This document shows positions 1 to 6,074 of a DNA stretch of 34,764 nt, piece by piece. A program made the translations under genes and the position numbers. The DNA is from a virus. The notes under the pieces were generated by a model. The model was not told the DNA's origin. It was given only the letters and a program-made list of their open reading frames with translations, and did no database searches. Each line of letters opens with the position of its first letter. Position 1 is the stretch's first letter. Location of the stretch: the IMG/VR virus record IMGVR_UViG_3300021389_000002, positions 1 through 34,764 of that record; one strand, written 5' to 3'.

Positions 1-127
1 GTAACTAACCGTGATTCATTCCGCAGCGAGAAAGACGCGGCAACAGTTAAAGCGCAAGAGGCGTTGCAGCAAGCAGAAGATACTCGCAAGGCTTTGCAGT
101 TAGCGGAAGAAGAAAAGCTAAAACTTG
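1..127. repeat. Terminal direct repeat, left copy (circular overlap)
   Basis: These 127 bases recur exactly at 34638-34764. The repeat lies inside a coding sequence and joining the two copies restores one uninterrupted reading frame, so this is the overlap of a circular or circularly permuted genome. 127 is also the largest k-mer commonly used by short-read assemblers. The genome without the duplicate is 34,637 bp. Confidence 0.95.
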
Positions 128-561
128 CTGGTGACATGGATGGTCTCAAGTCTCACTATGAAAAGGTCAACGCTGAGCAGCTAGCATCAATCAAAGCTGA
201 ATCAGACAAGGCGAGAAACGCATTGCTAGACAGAGATAAAACCTCTGTTATGGCAGACTTACAAACCATGCTGCACCCAGATATGGGTTACGCTGGAAAG
301 GCTATGTTGTCAAGTGCGCTTGACATTAGTTATAATGAAGAAGGAAAGGCGATCACTACATTCAAACATAACGGTGAAGTGGTGGCGGATAGTGTAGAGT
401 CGTTCAAGAGCTGGGCTTCTGAGAACGCAGACTACAAACAAGTTTTAAAAGGTGTTGATTCTGGCGGGGCTGGAGTAACTCTATCAAGTGGGACCACTGG
501 TGTTAGTGGCTCTGTTCAATCAAGACTAAGCCAAAGGCTGCGAGCTAAAGGCGTTAATTAA
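1..561 (+). CDS. Head scaffold-like protein, main part (5' end at 34554)
   Basis: Open from base 1, because the start codon is at 34554 on the other side of the circular junction. The first part is a long Glu/Lys/Ala/Gln helix, expected to be a coiled coil. The C-terminus is Gly/Ser-rich and ends in a basic tail (SQRLRAKGVN), as in phage scaffolds that bind capsid protein through a basic C-terminal helix. The gene ends 14 bp before the major capsid gene. Scaffold is the best call; a minor structural protein of the same position is the alternative. Confidence 0.75.
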   Translation, partial: VTNRDSFRSEKDAATVKAQEALQQAEDTRKALQLAEEEKLKLAGDMDGLKSHYEKVNAEQLASIKAESDKARNALLDRDKTSVMADLQTMLHPDMGYAGKAMLSSALDISYNEEGKAITTFKHNGEVVADSVESFKSWASENADYKQVLKGVDSGGAGVTLSSGTTGVSGSVQSRLSQRLRAKGVN

Positions 562-575
562 AAAAGGTTATTAAT

Positions 576-1553
576 ATGTCATTAGGTGATATGAAGGTTT
601 ATCAAGACGAAATCCAAACAACTACTATCGAGTTGCTTGGTCAGCGTGTAAATGATTTTGTTACATCTGCTGGTGGTGCGTTCACTATCGACACGTCAAT
701 GTGGCGCGGCGATTTCTCAAGTGAAGCGTTCTTTAATCAAATCGCTGGCGCGATGCGCGATGTTGATCGCTACGCTGCTAACGGCGTTGTAGCTCCTACA
801 GCCCTAACTCAGTCAGAGGTTGGCGGGGTTAAAGTTGCTGGTGGTTTCTCTGCATTGCTTGAGCCATCTCAGATGACTTATTTAATGGCGTCTCCAGAAG
901 CTGCGATCATGGCTATCTCTGATGGTTTCGCTAACGCATTGCTGGCAAAGTACATCAACCAAGGCTTAGCCGCTGGTGTTGCTGCCGTAGAGAACCAAGC
1001 GGCACTTGTTAACGACGTCTCCGCTCTAACTGCTGGCGCTGGCGCGTTAACTCAGTCAGCACTTAACGGCTCTCACGCTAAGTTTGGTGATATGTCTGGC
1101 ATGTTAGGTGCCGACTTTATGTCTGGTGCTGCATACCACAAGCTAATCGAAAAAGGTTTGGCTAATGGTGAGCGCTTGTTTGAAGCTGGCAACGTGACTG
1201 TCCAATCAATTCTAGGTAAGCGCGTTGTTGTTACTGACTCGCCTTCTCTTTATGTTGCTGGAGCGCCGAACAAGTTCAAGGTTCTATCTCTATCTGCTGG
1301 CGGTATTATCATTGATAACACTTCAGATATCATAACCAACCTAGAGCGCTCAAACGGTAAAGACCGAATTGAGACTACTTGGCAAGCAGACTTTACTTAC
1401 GGCGTGCGCGTTAAGGGTTACAAGTGGGATGAAGCGAATGGTGGAAAGTCTCCGACTTCTGCTGAGCTAGCCACTGGCACTAACTGGGATCTAGGTGTTG
1501 CTGAGATTAAGCATACGGCTGGTACACTAGCTATTGCTGACGCAGACCAGTAA
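576..1553 (+). CDS. Major capsid protein
   Basis: A 325-residue protein directly after the scaffold-like gene, the usual site of the coat protein. It is rich in Ala, Gly and Val, has no Cys, and has the size of an HK97-fold coat without a fused delta domain. Features typical of such coats are the N-terminal helical segment with repeated aromatic residues and a C-terminal part ending in a long beta-rich region with the aromatic phrase FTYGVRVKGYKW. The assignment rests on position, length and composition. A weak AAGG-like site precedes the ATG. Confidence 0.85.
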   Translation: MSLGDMKVYQDEIQTTTIELLGQRVNDFVTSAGGAFTIDTSMWRGDFSSEAFFNQIAGAMRDVDRYAANGVVAPTALTQSEVGGVKVAGGFSALLEPSQMTYLMASPEAAIMAISDGFANALLAKYINQGLAAGVAAVENQAALVNDVSALTAGAGALTQSALNGSHAKFGDMSGMLGADFMSGAAYHKLIEKGLANGERLFEAGNVTVQSILGKRVVVTDSPSLYVAGAPNKFKVLSLSAGGIIIDNTSDIITNLERSNGKDRIETTWQADFTYGVRVKGYKWDEANGGKSPTSAELATGTNWDLGVAEIKHTAGTLAIADADQ

Positions 1554-1563
1554 GGAGTAAGGG

Positions 1564-1740
1564 ATGAGTGAGATTATCTATCTTAAGCATCCCGTTTCAC
1601 CTGAAGATAAGGCTAAGTATCGCTCTGAAGGATTTAGAATCATTGATGAGAGATTTAAGCCTGTAGAGGTTGAAACGGAAAAGCCTAAGCCTGTAGAGGT
1701 TGAAACGGAAAATCCTAAGCGGAAGCGCAAAGCCAAGTAA
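1564..1740 (+). CDS. Small basic-tailed protein downstream of the capsid gene
   Basis: A 58-residue protein starting 10 bp after the capsid stop, with GGAGTAAGG as ribosome site. The N-terminal half (MSEIIYLKHPVSPEDKAKYR) looks like the short conserved proteins often found after coat genes. The middle is a 10-residue repeat (KPVEVETE + K/N + P) present twice, encoded by a 30-bp tandem repeat, and the end is strongly basic (KRKRKAK). The function is unknown; a head-associated role is inferred from position only. Confidence 0.75.
   Translation: MSEIIYLKHPVSPEDKAKYRSEGFRIIDERFKPVEVETEKPKPVEVETENPKRKRKAK
1657..1716 (+). repeat. 30-bp tandem repeat, two copies, in-frame
   Basis: Units 1657-1686 and 1687-1716 differ at a single base. 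Each encodes ten residues (KPVEVETEKP, then KPVEVETENP), so copy-number change would keep the frame. Confidence 0.9.
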
Positions 1741-1743
1741 ATA

Positions 1744-1773
1744 AAACCCACTCTAACAGGTGGGTTTTTTATT
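1744..1773 (+). terminator. Rho-independent terminator after the capsid operon
   Basis: Stem AAACCCAC / GTGGGTTT with an 8-nt loop, followed by a T-run (TTTTTTATT). It starts 4 bp after the stop of the preceding gene. Confidence 0.85.
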
Positions 1774-1788
1774 GGCTGATAAATAAGT

Positions 1789-1794
1789 TATACT
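1789..1794 (+). promoter_or_regulatory. Possible -10 element (TATACT) after the terminator
   Basis: TATACT lies just upstream of the structured leader of the decoration gene. No convincing -35 is seen at normal spacing, so this is a weak candidate for a promoter restarting transcription after the terminator. Confidence 0.3.
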
Positions 1795-1800
1795 ACCCAA

Positions 1801-1888
1801 GTGAAAGAATTGAGGGCTTTCACACGTTAACAGGCCTGTTAGCACCTCTCTCCCTCAAGTTATGCCCTCATACCCCCCCCCTCGGGGG
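1801..1888 (+). other. Structured leader with nested pairing elements
   Basis: The gap 1741-1910 holds several complementary elements. GTGAAAG (1801-1807) pairs with CTTTCAC (1817-1823). The loop of that hairpin contains TTGAGGG (1810-1816), which is complementary to CCCTCAA (1852-1858), so an H-type pseudoknot is possible. Between them is a perfect palindrome TAACAGGCCTGTTA (1828-1841). A C-rich/G-rich hairpin (CCCCC / GGGGG, near 1875-1888) follows. I do not recognise a known RNA family; a leader regulating the downstream decoration genes is inferred. Confidence 0.5.
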
Positions 1889-1910
1889 TTTCTCCCTCTG
1901 AGATATTGAT

Positions 1911-2018
1911 ATGACTATGAATAAACTTCTAGCCGATATAGTTTTAGCTAACGGCGGAGTAGTTACAAATCCAAATAACAGAAACCAACTGCTAAAAGAC
2001 TGGCTGAGCGCCTTATAA
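1911..2018 (+). CDS. Short protein (35 aa) before the decoration gene
   Basis: MTMNKLLADIVLANGGVVTN is followed by an Asn/Arg-rich stretch ending DWLSAL. Its start resembles the start of the next gene (MSIRNKLLEEILAKTGG), as if both share an N-terminal capsid-docking helix. The ATG follows the structured leader; the ribosome site (GAGATA) is weak. An alternative start is ATG 1917. Unknown function. Confidence 0.55.
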   Translation: MTMNKLLADIVLANGGVVTNPNNRNQLLKDWLSAL

Positions 2019-2026
2019 GGATTACT

Positions 2027-2572
2027 ATGAGCATCAGAAATAAACTGCTTGAGGAAATACTAGCAAAGACAGGTGGAGGGTCGCTACCTTCTGACAACTT
2101 AACTGGAGGGTGGGCGGCTTACTTTAACGGTGACTTAACACCAATAAGCATACCCGCTGCAACACCAACAAAGCTAACAATGGATGCGACAACTGGGAGG
2201 ATTCAGGATGCATACTTACCGCTGGGAGTCACAAAGATATGGGACTCGACAACCAGTCAGTTTGATTTTAGTGAGCTTAAGCTTGGCGATATGGTTGACG
2301 TTCGCGTTGATGGTTCACTAACAAATACCGGCTTTGATGAATCTTTCGTTTTGAATTTCATTGGCGCTAAAGGATCTGCTGGTGAGTACACGCTTCCTTT
2401 TGCATCTGGAAATAGATTGTTCCCAGGAGCTTCAATTGTATCTAGGTACAACGGGGTGTTTATCGGTTCTCAAGATATGATTGACAACCCTTCAGAGCTT
2501 GAGATTGTTACCACAGACCCCGCTACAGGGTTTTTAGTTGATATTTATGTGAAAATCATAAGGGTGGGCTAA
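2027..2572 (+). CDS. Probable head decoration or head-fibre protein
   Basis: A 181-residue protein with a short N-terminal helix (KLLEEILAKTGGG), a Gly/Pro linker and then a beta-rich domain of about 130 residues. This suggests a peg that docks to the capsid plus an exposed jelly-roll-like domain. It lies between the capsid genes and the head-tail joining genes and has its own leader and terminator, so it is transcribed as a separate unit. I do not recognise a specific family; the role is inferred from position and layout. Confidence 0.5.
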   Translation: MSIRNKLLEEILAKTGGGSLPSDNLTGGWAAYFNGDLTPISIPAATPTKLTMDATTGRIQDAYLPLGVTKIWDSTTSQFDFSELKLGDMVDVRVDGSLTNTGFDESFVLNFIGAKGSAGEYTLPFASGNRLFPGASIVSRYNGVFIGSQDMIDNPSELEIVTTDPATGFLVDIYVKIIRVG

Positions 2573-2576
2573 ATAA

Positions 2577-2606
2577 AAAGGCATCTTGATTGATGCCTTT
2601 GTTTTT
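2577..2606. terminator. Bidirectional terminator
   Basis: Stem AAAGGCATC / GATGCCTTT with a 6-nt loop. T-rich tracts follow on both strands (GTTTTTATC rightward, TTATTTAG leftward). It separates the rightward decoration gene from the convergent leftward cassette that ends at 2605. Confidence 0.85.
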
Positions 2607-2778
2607 ATCTGACTATGTACCCCTCCAGCTCGTAAGGATTGAAGTTCAAATCTGGTTTCATGCCTTTAAAGTCGTATCCAGTATATTCAAGAGTGTCAAA
2701 TGTGAAACTGTAATCGTCACACTTTACCGTGACCTCTCTACCAGACTTGAAGAGCAGAGTAACCTTAAACTTTGCCAT
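2605..2778 (-). CDS. Small accessory protein (57 aa), leftward cassette
   Basis: Begins MAKFKVTLLFKSGREV and is predicted to be a small beta-rich fold with many aromatic residues (YSFTFDTLEYTGYDF). ATG 2778 is chosen because GGGGTG precedes it; a GTG three codons upstream is possible. It is the last gene of a three-gene leftward unit inserted in the rightward structural operon. Function unknown. Confidence 0.65.
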   Translation of the reverse strand: MAKFKVTLLFKSGREVTVKCDDYSFTFDTLEYTGYDFKGMKPDLNFNPYELEGYIVR

Positions 2779-2780
2779 GC

Positions 2781-2945
2781 CTAACACCCCATAAATATTG
2801 GCAGTGACCTAACCTGCTTAACATTAACCAATCTATCTTTCTTGTTGTTATCAGCAGCGATAACCCACCTAGAGCGATGGCCTTGTTTACTTCGGCATTT
2901 TGCCAAGTCTGCGTTTACGCTATCCGTACCTGTGTATGATTCCAT
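2781..2945 (-). CDS. Small accessory protein (54 aa), leftward cassette
   Basis: Begins MESYTGTDSVNADLAKCR, basic in the middle (RSKQGHRSRW). GAGGA precedes ATG 2945, and the start lies one base beyond the stop of the upstream gene, so translation is probably coupled. No family recognised. Confidence 0.6.
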   Translation of the reverse strand: MESYTGTDSVNADLAKCRSKQGHRSRWVIAADNNKKDRLVNVKQVRSLPIFMGC

Positions 2946-2946
2946 T

Positions 2947-3135
2947 TTATTTTTCCTCACTATCAATATTGTTTAAAGTATTGTACGCATACTCAACCGA
3001 ATCGCTCTCGCTTAAGTCGCAGTCAAATATGCATCCGATAATTTCCTCTACTAAGTCGCGGCTAACAACGATATTAAACTCTTCTGATTTTGCACCGAAC
3101 ATTTCAGAAACCTTGCTCATATCAATTTCACTCAC
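2947..3135 (-). CDS. Small acidic accessory protein (62 aa), first gene of leftward cassette
   Basis: An acidic protein ending in DSEEK. The GTG at 3135 is chosen because AAGGAG lies 8 nt upstream; the in-frame GTG at 3144 overlaps the ribosome site. It follows the FadR-like promoter at 3164-3202, the best of the six. Acidic small phage proteins are often host-protein inhibitors, but nothing specific shows that here. Confidence 0.6.
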   Translation of the reverse strand: MSEIDMSKVSEMFGAKSEEFNIVVSRDLVEEIIGCIFDCDLSESDSVEYAYNTLNNIDSEEK

Positions 3136-3163
3136 TGCAATCACTCCTTATTAATTTAAACAC

Positions 3164-3202
3164 ATTATAACGCCAAACTTTCGTTTCACTGCTCCGACCA
3201 GT
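3164..3202 (-). promoter_or_regulatory. FadR-like operator-promoter P1 (leftward)
   Basis: Read leftward, the 15-mer ACTGGTCGGAGCAGT occupies 3202-3188. After exactly 18 nt comes a perfect -10 TATAAT (3169-3164). No -35 consensus is present; the palindrome occupies roughly -45 to -31 instead. It drives the 3135-2605 cassette. The same palindrome also lies upstream of the rightward gene at 3243, where a TATACT (3212-3217) is present. Confidence 0.8.
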
Positions 3203-3242
3203 ACAATATGGTATACTTGGTTAAAATTTAAGAGGGTTTATT

Positions 3243-3788
3243 ATGTTAATCGTGGAAGATGGAAGCGGCGTTTTAGACTCCGATAGTTATCAATCACTAG
3301 CAGACGCTAGAGCGCTTGCTGCTAAGTACGGAATAACACTACCTACTGATGACACCGAAGCAGAGGTATTATTGCGTAACGGCTATCTAGGGCTTATTCC
3401 GCTTGAGTCCACACTTCAAGGTGTTCGTACCCACGAAATCCAAACCAATATCTATCCGCGCACAGGTGTATTAAAAAACTGCGTTTCAGTTGATAGCGAT
3501 TCAATACCAAATGAGCTTAAGCTCTCGCAACTGTATCAGGCTGACGCTATTCAATCTGGCGCTAGCACTAACGAGGTTAGCGGCGGTCAGCGATTAGCAG
3601 GATTCAATGTTGACGGAGTTTACTCTGAAACCTACCAAGACGGCTCAAGCGCATCCATTAACGCTGTAGTTCAAGGCGTGGTTAATCAAATGTATCCGTT
3701 AACTAAAATAGGCCACAACAACTCACCGTGCGGCGGCGGTGGATATGGTAACGGCCTTGGGCGTGAAAATATGGGTTACTTAAGATGA
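3243..3788 (+). CDS. Head-tail connector (DnaT-like family adaptor)
   Basis: A 181-residue protein opening MLIVEDGSGVLDSDSYQSLA, the pattern of phage adaptor proteins often listed as 'putative DnaT-like'. Its position right after the head genes and before other neck genes supports head-tail adaptor (gp6-like). The C-terminus is Gly-rich (CGGGGYGNG). It overlaps the next gene by 4 bp (ATGA). The ribosome site is GAGGG, 7 bp before the ATG. Confidence 0.7.
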   Translation: MLIVEDGSGVLDSDSYQSLADARALAAKYGITLPTDDTEAEVLLRNGYLGLIPLESTLQGVRTHEIQTNIYPRTGVLKNCVSVDSDSIPNELKLSQLYQADAIQSGASTNEVSGGQRLAGFNVDGVYSETYQDGSSASINAVVQGVVNQMYPLTKIGHNNSPCGGGGYGNGLGRENMGYLR

Positions 3789-4156
3789 GCGGCGCAAGCG
3801 TAGCGGCTAAAGTTAAAAAAGGCTTACGCAAAGCTAACAAGGCAGTTGGCGAAAACCCTAACGCCATACTTAAAGAGGTTAAAGCCTTAACTGGTGGCGA
3901 TGGTATAACTCCACCTACCGAAACGATAACAACTGTTCAATTAGTTGATGCTATTTTCAAAAGCTACAACCAGAACGCTATTGACGGAACGAGCGTTAAA
4001 GCTGGTGATAGGCAGTTGGTATCTAATGGCGACATTACTATTGAATACGGCAATATCATCACTGAAGGCTCGGATAGGTGGCTTGTAGTTGGCGTAGACA
4101 ATAAAACACCAGCAGGTGTGCCGCTAGCCTACATCGCACAAGTGAGAAAACAATAA
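3785..4156 (+). CDS. Probable head-closure (stopper) protein
   Basis: A 123-residue protein with a basic N-terminal segment (AKVKKGLRKANKAVG) and a beta-rich C-terminal domain. It is the second gene after the DnaT-like adaptor, where head-closure proteins lie in siphoviruses. The start overlaps the previous stop (ATGA) and its stop overlaps the next start (TAATG), indicating coupled translation. The role is inferred from gene order. Confidence 0.55.
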   Translation: MSGASVAAKVKKGLRKANKAVGENPNAILKEVKALTGGDGITPPTETITTVQLVDAIFKSYNQNAIDGTSVKAGDRQLVSNGDITIEYGNIITEGSDRWLVVGVDNKTPAGVPLAYIAQVRKQ

Positions 4157-4611
4157 TGCCGCTAAAAGGTTTGGGTAATGTTAAAAAAGCCATGGCAGAT
4201 TTAAAGCAATCGGCTAACGATGATGTTACCGTCGTTTACCTTGATGGCATGAAAAACATGATCAAACAAACCCCAGCGCAATCAGGCGGCACTCGTAACA
4301 GTTGGTTTTTATCAACCAAGAGTCAAGTTAGCAACACTGCTAGAAAGCCGTCTATAGGTGGTTCTGATTCCATATCATCAGTATTGCGCGGAATTCCTAA
4401 AAACGTATTAGGTAAAACTTTATATTTTGTGAACAACTCACCACCTATTAACCTGCTTGAATATGGGGGATATCCAAACCCCGTTAAACTTGGTTCGTGG
4501 ATAGATGGCAAATATCAAATACTATCTAGCGGCGGATATTCAGAACAGGCTCCAGGTGGCTGGGTACGTAAAAACTTAATCCTTATGCAAAAGAAGATTA
4601 GAACATTATGA
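4156..4611 (+). CDS. Tail completion/neck protein (HK97 gp10-like)
   Basis: A 151-residue protein with the layout of HK97 gp10-like tail completion proteins: an N-terminal helix (GNVKKAMADLKQ), a central basic stretch with a TPAQSGGTRNSW segment, and a C-terminal NNSPPINLLEYGG. The phrase around LLEYGGYPNP is typical of this family. It lies between the head-closure and tail-terminator genes and overlaps both neighbours. Confidence 0.7.
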   Translation: MPLKGLGNVKKAMADLKQSANDDVTVVYLDGMKNMIKQTPAQSGGTRNSWFLSTKSQVSNTARKPSIGGSDSISSVLRGIPKNVLGKTLYFVNNSPPINLLEYGGYPNPVKLGSWIDGKYQILSSGGYSEQAPGGWVRKNLILMQKKIRTL

Positions 4612-5036
4612 GCGATTCAGATATACGAGATGCTATGGTAGGCCTGCTCAATACAGCTGGGATTCCGGTTGCTAACATATCATTTGAAAATAAGCCTTTC
4701 GATCCTGATGATAGGTCGGATAGTAGTTACTACATAGCATTTTACTTTATGCCATCAACTGAGGACTCAGCAGGGAAGACACTCAATGATGACAGCGAGC
4801 AACTTGGCTCGATTCAGATCTCAGTGTTTACAAACCTAAATTCTGACTACTACGGAACAAAATACCTAGAGACTATCGACACCATAAAAGGCGCGTTTTT
4901 AACTGGAGTAGAAGCAAGTTATAATGGTCAAGCGGTAACAATACTAGATTCATCTAACATAAGCCCTTCAGACTCAGAAAGTTGGTATCAGGGCGGTTTA
5001 ACAATTAACTATCGAGCATTTAAAAAGAGGGTTTAA
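4608..5036 (+). CDS. Tail terminator protein
   Basis: A 142-residue acidic protein located immediately before the tail tube gene, the usual place of the tail terminator that caps the tube. The pattern (short N-terminal helix, beta strands, a central helix, and a final GLTINYRAFKKR strand) fits DUF4128/gpU-like proteins. The start overlaps the previous stop (ATGA). Confidence 0.65.
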   Translation: MSDSDIRDAMVGLLNTAGIPVANISFENKPFDPDDRSDSSYYIAFYFMPSTEDSAGKTLNDDSEQLGSIQISVFTNLNSDYYGTKYLETIDTIKGAFLTGVEASYNGQAVTILDSSNISPSDSESWYQGGLTINYRAFKKRV

Positions 5037-5038
5037 AC

Positions 5039-5452
5039 ATGGCAGGTTCTAATGATTATGTAATCAAGGCTGGCACTGGTGGTTCAGAAGTTGACATTTT
5101 AGGTCAACTTGACGGGACGCTAACAATTAACGGTGCGCCAGTCGAAACAACTAACAAATCTAGCGGCGGTTACATTGAGTACCTTGATGCGTTTATGGCT
5201 GGTAAGCAGGTTCAATTTGCTGGTAACTTCAACCTGATAAACGAAGCTGGTCAAAACACTATTAAGGGCGATATCGAGTCAGGCGTTCAAGCTGAATACA
5301 CTATTGAAACTGGTGTTGGTGGCGAGTCATGGTCTGGTAAGTTTGTTGTGTCTGGTCGCTCTGATGGTGCACCACTTAACGGCGTACCAACTATGGCTGT
5401 AACATTCATGTCTAGCGGCATTTACACTTACACAGCTCCAACAGTGGTTTAG
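5039..5452 (+). CDS. Major tail (tube) protein
   Basis: A 137-residue beta-rich protein, high in Gly, Ser and Thr and with no Cys. It follows the tail terminator and precedes the tail assembly chaperone, which is the canonical tube position. Its size is at the small end for siphoviral tube proteins. GAGGG precedes the ATG. Confidence 0.8.
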   Translation: MAGSNDYVIKAGTGGSEVDILGQLDGTLTINGAPVETTNKSSGGYIEYLDAFMAGKQVQFAGNFNLINEAGQNTIKGDIESGVQAEYTIETGVGGESWSGKFVVSGRSDGAPLNGVPTMAVTFMSSGIYTYTAPTVV

Positions 5453-5454
5453 CC

Positions 5455-5880
5455 ATGCAATTTAAACTCTTTTACAAGAGCTATGACTATAAGGTTACGT
5501 GGGCAGCGAAGCGCGATTTTAAGCGTGAAACTGGTCGCGGCCTTTGGTCTACTTTGATGGGCGTCATTAATGTTGTTCATGCTAACAAAGGCGTGCCAAC
5601 GCTAAAGCTCATGGAGGCGATCAGTAATCACGTTGATGATATCGACGGCTCTATATTACTTTGGTGCCTAGCTAAGCAGTGCAATTCAGCGATAACTCTT
5701 AATGAGATATCTGACGCTTGCGACCGCTCAGGCTGGAGGCCTGTAAGCGATGATGGGGAGTACGCGCAGCCATACTGCTACGTGCTTTACGCTCTAGCTC
5801 TTGAAGTAGATCGCGTATATCAAGAAGAAGCTATTCAATCAAAAAAGGATTTTTGCCATTCCGAGGCAGAGCCAAGTTAA
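5455..5880 (+). CDS. Tail assembly chaperone, short form (gpG-like)
   Basis: A 141-residue, mainly helical protein between the tube and tape-measure genes. Near its end is a slippery heptamer A AAA AAG (5841-5847) in the correct phase for -1 frameshifting, and the -1 frame is open to 6074. This is the classic gpG/gpGT arrangement: the short form coats the tape measure and the frameshifted form recruits tube subunits. Confidence 0.8.
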   Translation: MQFKLFYKSYDYKVTWAAKRDFKRETGRGLWSTLMGVINVVHANKGVPTLKLMEAISNHVDDIDGSILLWCLAKQCNSAITLNEISDACDRSGWRPVSDDGEYAQPYCYVLYALALEVDRVYQEEAIQSKKDFCHSEAEPS

Positions 5881-5889
5881 AAGGCTCTG
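5841..5889 (+). promoter_or_regulatory. Programmed -1 ribosomal frameshift signal
   Basis: Slippery A AAA AAG in codon phase TCA AAA AAG, followed by a small TGCC/GGCA stem (5854-5868) and a 7-bp stem (5867-5889). The ORF-to-ORF phase change is exactly -1. Confidence 0.75.
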
Positions 5890-6074
5890 ATGAAATAAGC
5901 GACTTTGACCACTATGGATGGTGGCGCGCTTTGGTTTCAAAAGGAATACAACCTTCCGAGGCGTGGCAAATGGATTTTATTGAATCCTCAGTTTATTTCG
6001 ATGTTAAGCCTGTATCTAATGACACTACCTTAGCAATATATCATCAGCGACTAGCTAACGGGATGCCAAGATGA
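5847..6074 (+). CDS. Tail assembly chaperone, frameshift extension (gpT-like)
   Basis: This is the -1 frame reached after slipping on A AAA AAG at 5841-5847. It has no good start codon of its own (only TTG at 5853 without a ribosome site). The fused product would be about 206 residues (131 from the short form plus 75). A 7-bp hairpin, CAGAGCC (5867-5873) / GGCTCTG (5883-5889), lies 19 nt downstream with the zero-frame stop in its loop; a weaker 4-bp stem begins 6 nt after the slip site. It overlaps the tape-measure start by 4 bp. Confidence 0.75.
   Translation, partial: GFLPFRGRAKLKGSDEISDFDHYGWWRALVSKGIQPSEAWQMDFIESSVYFDVKPVSNDTTLAIYHQRLANGMPR

Noticed and set aside
1-127. True phage terminal repeat
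   Set aside because: The repeat lies inside a gene and has the size of an assembler k-mer, so circular closure is the simpler explanation.
1657-1716. CRISPR-like repeats
   Set aside because: The 30-bp repeat and the 21-bp tailspike repeat are adjacent tandem copies without spacers; no array is present anywhere.
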